This document shows, piece after piece, positions 63,501 through 64,000 of a stretch of DNA of 64,000 nt; position 1 is the stretch's first letter; the number at the start of each line of letters is the position of its first letter. Where the stretch lies: assembly GCA_949987565.1 (NCBI GenBank), contig OX465119.1, positions 11,251,441 through 11,315,440 on the forward strand. The letters are read 5' to 3'. The DNA comes from Luidia sarsii. Its lineage: Eukaryota; Echinodermata; Asteroidea; Paxillosida; Luidiidae. The notes below the pieces were generated by a model. The model was given only the letters and a program-made list of their open reading frames with translations. It had not been told where the DNA came from and did not search any database. Position numbers and translations under genes: made by a program.

Positions 63501-63932
63501 CTACAAGACCTGATAAATGTTTGGGTCTGAACTGCCTCGCATTTAAATTGAGAGGATTTATACAATGATCTATGGCAACTTGAATTTATGTTCTGGGCCC
63601 ATAAGTAAAACTGATATATAGCGCCATCTTGGGTCTTAATATGTTCACTGGTTAACTGCCCCCGGTGATCCGTCACGATGGTCAGGTGCCGCTTCCACCT
63701 CGTCAATCTGCACACGGGCGAGGTGCTGAGCACCAGGTACCATACCGAGGCCTTCTTCAGCTTCCACTTCATCAACTGCTACGAGGAAGACGGTCACGTG
63801 GTGGTGGATCTCTGTCGCTATGTCAACGGAGACATCTCAAGCATGATGACCCTAAAAAACGCCAGGGAAAGGGACGGCCTGGAGATGGACGCGTTGCGTC
63901 CCTCCAGATTCGTGCTCCCTCTCCTGCAGAAC
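57437..63932 (+). CDS. BCO: Beta-carotene oxygenase-like (BCO/ninaB/RPE65 family), 5' six exons
   Basis: Carotenoid cleavage oxygenase family: iron(II)-dependent enzymes that cleave carotenoids, giving retinal or apocarotenoids. Exons joined by phase: 57437-57545, 58083-58233, 61405-61663, 61995-62130, about 62793-63219 and 63686-63932. The product begins [15 protein letters not shown]. Family landmarks in order are [30 protein letters not shown], the LDPCKSYF motif (Cys117, the palmitoylation-type cysteine of metazoan members), [18 protein letters not shown] (first iron His, 188), [12 protein letters not shown] (second His) and [13 protein letters not shown] (third His). The fourth His and C-terminus lie beyond the window. 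About 443 codons are present of a usual 530-560. Oddities are an in-frame 18-bp repeat in exon 5 and repeat-filled introns. BCO1 versus BCO2 is not resolved. Confidence 0.9.
57550..57990 (+). repeat. CTT/CCCTCT polypyrimidine block in BCO intron 1
   Basis: About 400 bp of TTCTTC, TTTTTC and CTCCCT with three TTTTTATTCGTCTGCTTC-like repeats. It is bounded by two near-identical copies of AGGATAAAAA...ACTCCTTCGTTCTC (57553 and 57963), so the block behaves like a segment between direct repeats. The second T-rich half is fully purine-free over long runs. Confidence 0.9.
58083..58233 (+). CDS. BCO: BCO-like exon 2
   Basis: Acceptor TTCAG at 58082, donor CAG|GTACTG at 58234. Enters in phase 1 (G|GT gives Gly) and leaves with two bases. 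Codes [20 protein letters not shown], then [20 protein letters not shown] and KDGTVSYQS. This is the N-terminal beta-propeller entry of the family, with the invariant LRNGP and FDG motifs. Confidence 0.92.
58507..58905 (-). mobile_element. Penelope-like 3' end fragment in BCO intron 2
   Basis: Closely matches 47325-47690 of the other Penelope-like copy: the hairpin at 58515-58570, then ACAAGGACAAAACAGATACA, then the GCTGCATATGGTGTTAGTCA and CGAAGACGCTTCATACACAT region. It is truncated at its 5' end near 58905, followed by an AATAAAA-rich stretch. Orientation is opposite to the host gene. Confidence 0.75.
58910..59630 (+). other. Intron 2 sequence, unassigned
   Basis: TGACGTCA at 59069-59076 and AGCGCCCTC at 59306-59314. 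No exon recognised. Confidence 0.4.
59636..59884 (-). mobile_element. Family D MITE-like element in BCO intron 2
   Basis: Reverse orientation of 44152-44396: ACCCCTACACACAACATTGG at one end and CCAATGTTGTGTAGGGGCTT at the other. It is interrupted by a short extra segment around 59735-59765. Confidence 0.8.
60085..60200. repeat. 15-bp minisatellite ACACGCGTACTGCAC
   Basis: Seven to eight units of CACACGCGTACTGCA or CACACGTGTACTGCA with one longer ACAAAGTCGTG variant. Each unit carries ACGCGT or ACGTGT. Confidence 0.9.
60215..60454 (-). mobile_element. Family F MITE-like element, copy 2
   Basis: Reverse complement of 53380-53631, ends TGTGACCTGGCACATCATAA and CTGTGCCGGGTCACA. About 240 bp. 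Confidence 0.85.
60552..60798. mobile_element. Family A' MITE-like element, copy 2
   Basis: Termini CCTTTTCCAAAACCCGGCTT and AAGCCAGGCTTTGGACAAAT. The interior matches 33963-34205, including CATCCAAAAGCTGAAAACAC and GCAGTGTAACATT. Confidence 0.8.
60836..61328. mobile_element. Family G element with CCGTGAAAA termini
   Basis: Left TGAACATCTAAACCGTGAAA (60836) is mirrored by TTTCACGGTTTAGATGTTCA (ending 61290). Both sides repeat TTCACGGTG/CACCGTGAA motifs. The tail AGTGGTAATGTTCTGCAACC and TCAGGTGAATGAGATGG is also found inside the GA repeat at 3749-3797. Confidence 0.75.
61405..61663 (+). CDS. BCO: BCO-like exon 3
   Basis: Acceptor GAATGACAG at 61404, donor AAG|GTGAGG at 61664, leaving phase 0. 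Codes [20 protein letters not shown], then [34 protein letters not shown] and [20 protein letters not shown]. It includes the DPCK motif. The acceptor's pyrimidine tract is poor (AATTGAAATTGAATGACAG) but phase and homology fix it. Confidence 0.92.
61664..61994 (+). other. BCO intron 3
   Basis: Ordinary 331-bp intron, ends CTTTTCTCCACCTAAACAG. No repeats seen. Confidence 0.8.
61995..62130 (+). CDS. BCO: BCO-like exon 4
   Basis: Acceptor at 61994, donor GGGAG|GTGAGT at 62131, leaving one base. Codes [40 protein letters not shown] and IPVPG. TAHPH holds the first iron-binding histidine of the family. Confidence 0.93.
62178..62425. mobile_element. Family A' MITE-like element in BCO intron 4
   Basis: TTTTCAAAAACCCGGCTTAG at the left and AGCCGGAGCCTGAGCCTAAG at the right; interior as in 33963-34205. 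Its insertion 50 bp after the exon 4 donor has left the splice site intact. Confidence 0.8.
62793..63219 (+). CDS. BCO: BCO-like exon 5 with in-frame repeat
   Basis: Donor AAT|GTAAGC at 63220, leaving two bases, is secure. The start is less so. Acceptors in the right phase are CTCTGATATCTTAG (62792, best pyrimidine tract), 62822 and 62837. From the first, the exon codes [17 protein letters not shown], about ten 18-bp repeats ([24 protein letters not shown]), then [40 protein letters not shown] and the EYHPDR end. YFHSFG holds the second iron histidine. The repeat lies where family members have a variable hydrophilic loop. Confidence 0.75.
62838..63015 (+). repeat. 18-bp in-frame minisatellite in BCO exon 5
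   Basis: About ten units of the GGCACCAGCGATGGGAAG / GCCACCATCAATGGGAAG type, coding Gly/Ala-Thr-Ser/Ile-Asp/Asn-Gly-Lys. The frame is open through all units into the conserved exon, and no unit length deviates from a multiple of three. Confidence 0.85.
63220..63685 (+). other. BCO intron 5
   Basis: 466-bp intron with AGCGCCCTC at 63290-63298 and 63400-63408, and a 45-bp fragment of family A terminus at 63431-63475 (TTTTCGAAATGAAGGCTTAG then GCTCGGAAATGAGAG). Confidence 0.7.
63686..63932 (+). CDS. BCO: BCO-like exon 6
   Basis: Acceptor GATGGTCAG at 63685, donor AAC|GTAATG at 63933, phase 0. The split ATG codon (AT|G) joins it to exon 5. Codes [56 protein letters not shown] and [20 protein letters not shown] holds the third iron histidine. 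The next exon lies beyond 64000. Confidence 0.92.
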
Positions 63933-64000
63933 GTAATGAATAATCTCTTTTTTTAGCGGTTTTGGGTATGAGAGTGACACGGCTTACCCTTTTGTTGCTC

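Overview
This is metazoan nuclear DNA. The genes have spliced structures with GT..AG introns, the two recognisable proteins are animal families, and well over half of the window is interspersed or tandem repeats. The transmembrane gene (TMEM200/DUF2371-like), a carotenoid oxygenase with a DPCK motif, CR1-like and Penelope-like retroelement remnants, many short foldback elements and a tRNA-derived SINE together suggest a marine invertebrate deuterostome (cephalochordate, echinoderm or hemichordate). The sequence alone does not decide between them, and there is no bacterial-style operon structure.

Layout. 1-38 kb is gene-poor. It holds long polypurine/polypyrimidine and minisatellite arrays (1.3-1.8, 3.5-3.9, 4.5-4.8, 6.6-7.8, 9.4-9.8, 12.6-13.1, 16.1-18.0, 19.8-20.6, 21.8-22.9, 25.1-25.8 and 31.8-33.0 kb) mixed with small terminal-inverted-repeat elements. 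At 38.1-40.2 kb is one large GC-rich terminal coding exon of a TMEM200-like two-pass membrane protein (658 aa). 40-57 kb is again repeats: a 28-bp array, a 12-bp array, a CR1-like reverse transcriptase scrap, the 3' end of a Penelope-like element with its GIY-YIG-type tail, a 220-bp palindrome, a 75-bp tRNA-head array, a nest of inserted MITEs, a 1.6-kb DNA transposon and a telomere-like block. From 57.4 kb to the right edge runs a multi-exon beta-carotene oxygenase (BCO-like) gene on the + strand. Six exons are seen with matching splice phases, and the gene continues beyond the window.

Repeat families named here. A: termini with GGCTTAGGCTCGGGC (2426, 41243, fragment 63431) and a variant A' with CCCGGCTTAGGCTTCGGCTC (33963, 60552, 62178). 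B: termini GTGCGCCCTCAAGAGTTTGC (2930, 21726). C and D: related termini around TACAACATTGGT (35075, 36164 / 44152, 53311, 59636). E: CGCCCAACACAAGGCC element (18612, 30045), source of the 105-bp array. F: termini TGTGACCCGGCACA (53380, 60215). G: termini TGAACATCTAAACCGTG (60836). H: hairpin element containing an exact histone-type 3' stem-loop (10801, 13400, 31378, 35695-36125, 56205). SINE: tRNA-derived (23770, 33440, 49975, and the 75-bp arrays at 1 and 50411).

The recurring theme is local tandem amplification of pieces of dispersed elements: the SINE head became 75-bp arrays, element E became a 105-bp array, and element H became a 57-bp array. The most unusual signals are (i) the H family, which carries the canonical histone mRNA stem-loop GGCTCTTTTCAGAGCC with a purine-rich segment downstream, (ii) seventeen exact copies of the CRE palindrome TGACGTCA in 64 kb where about one is expected, and (iii) an 18-bp repeat that appears to be in frame inside a carotenoid oxygenase exon.
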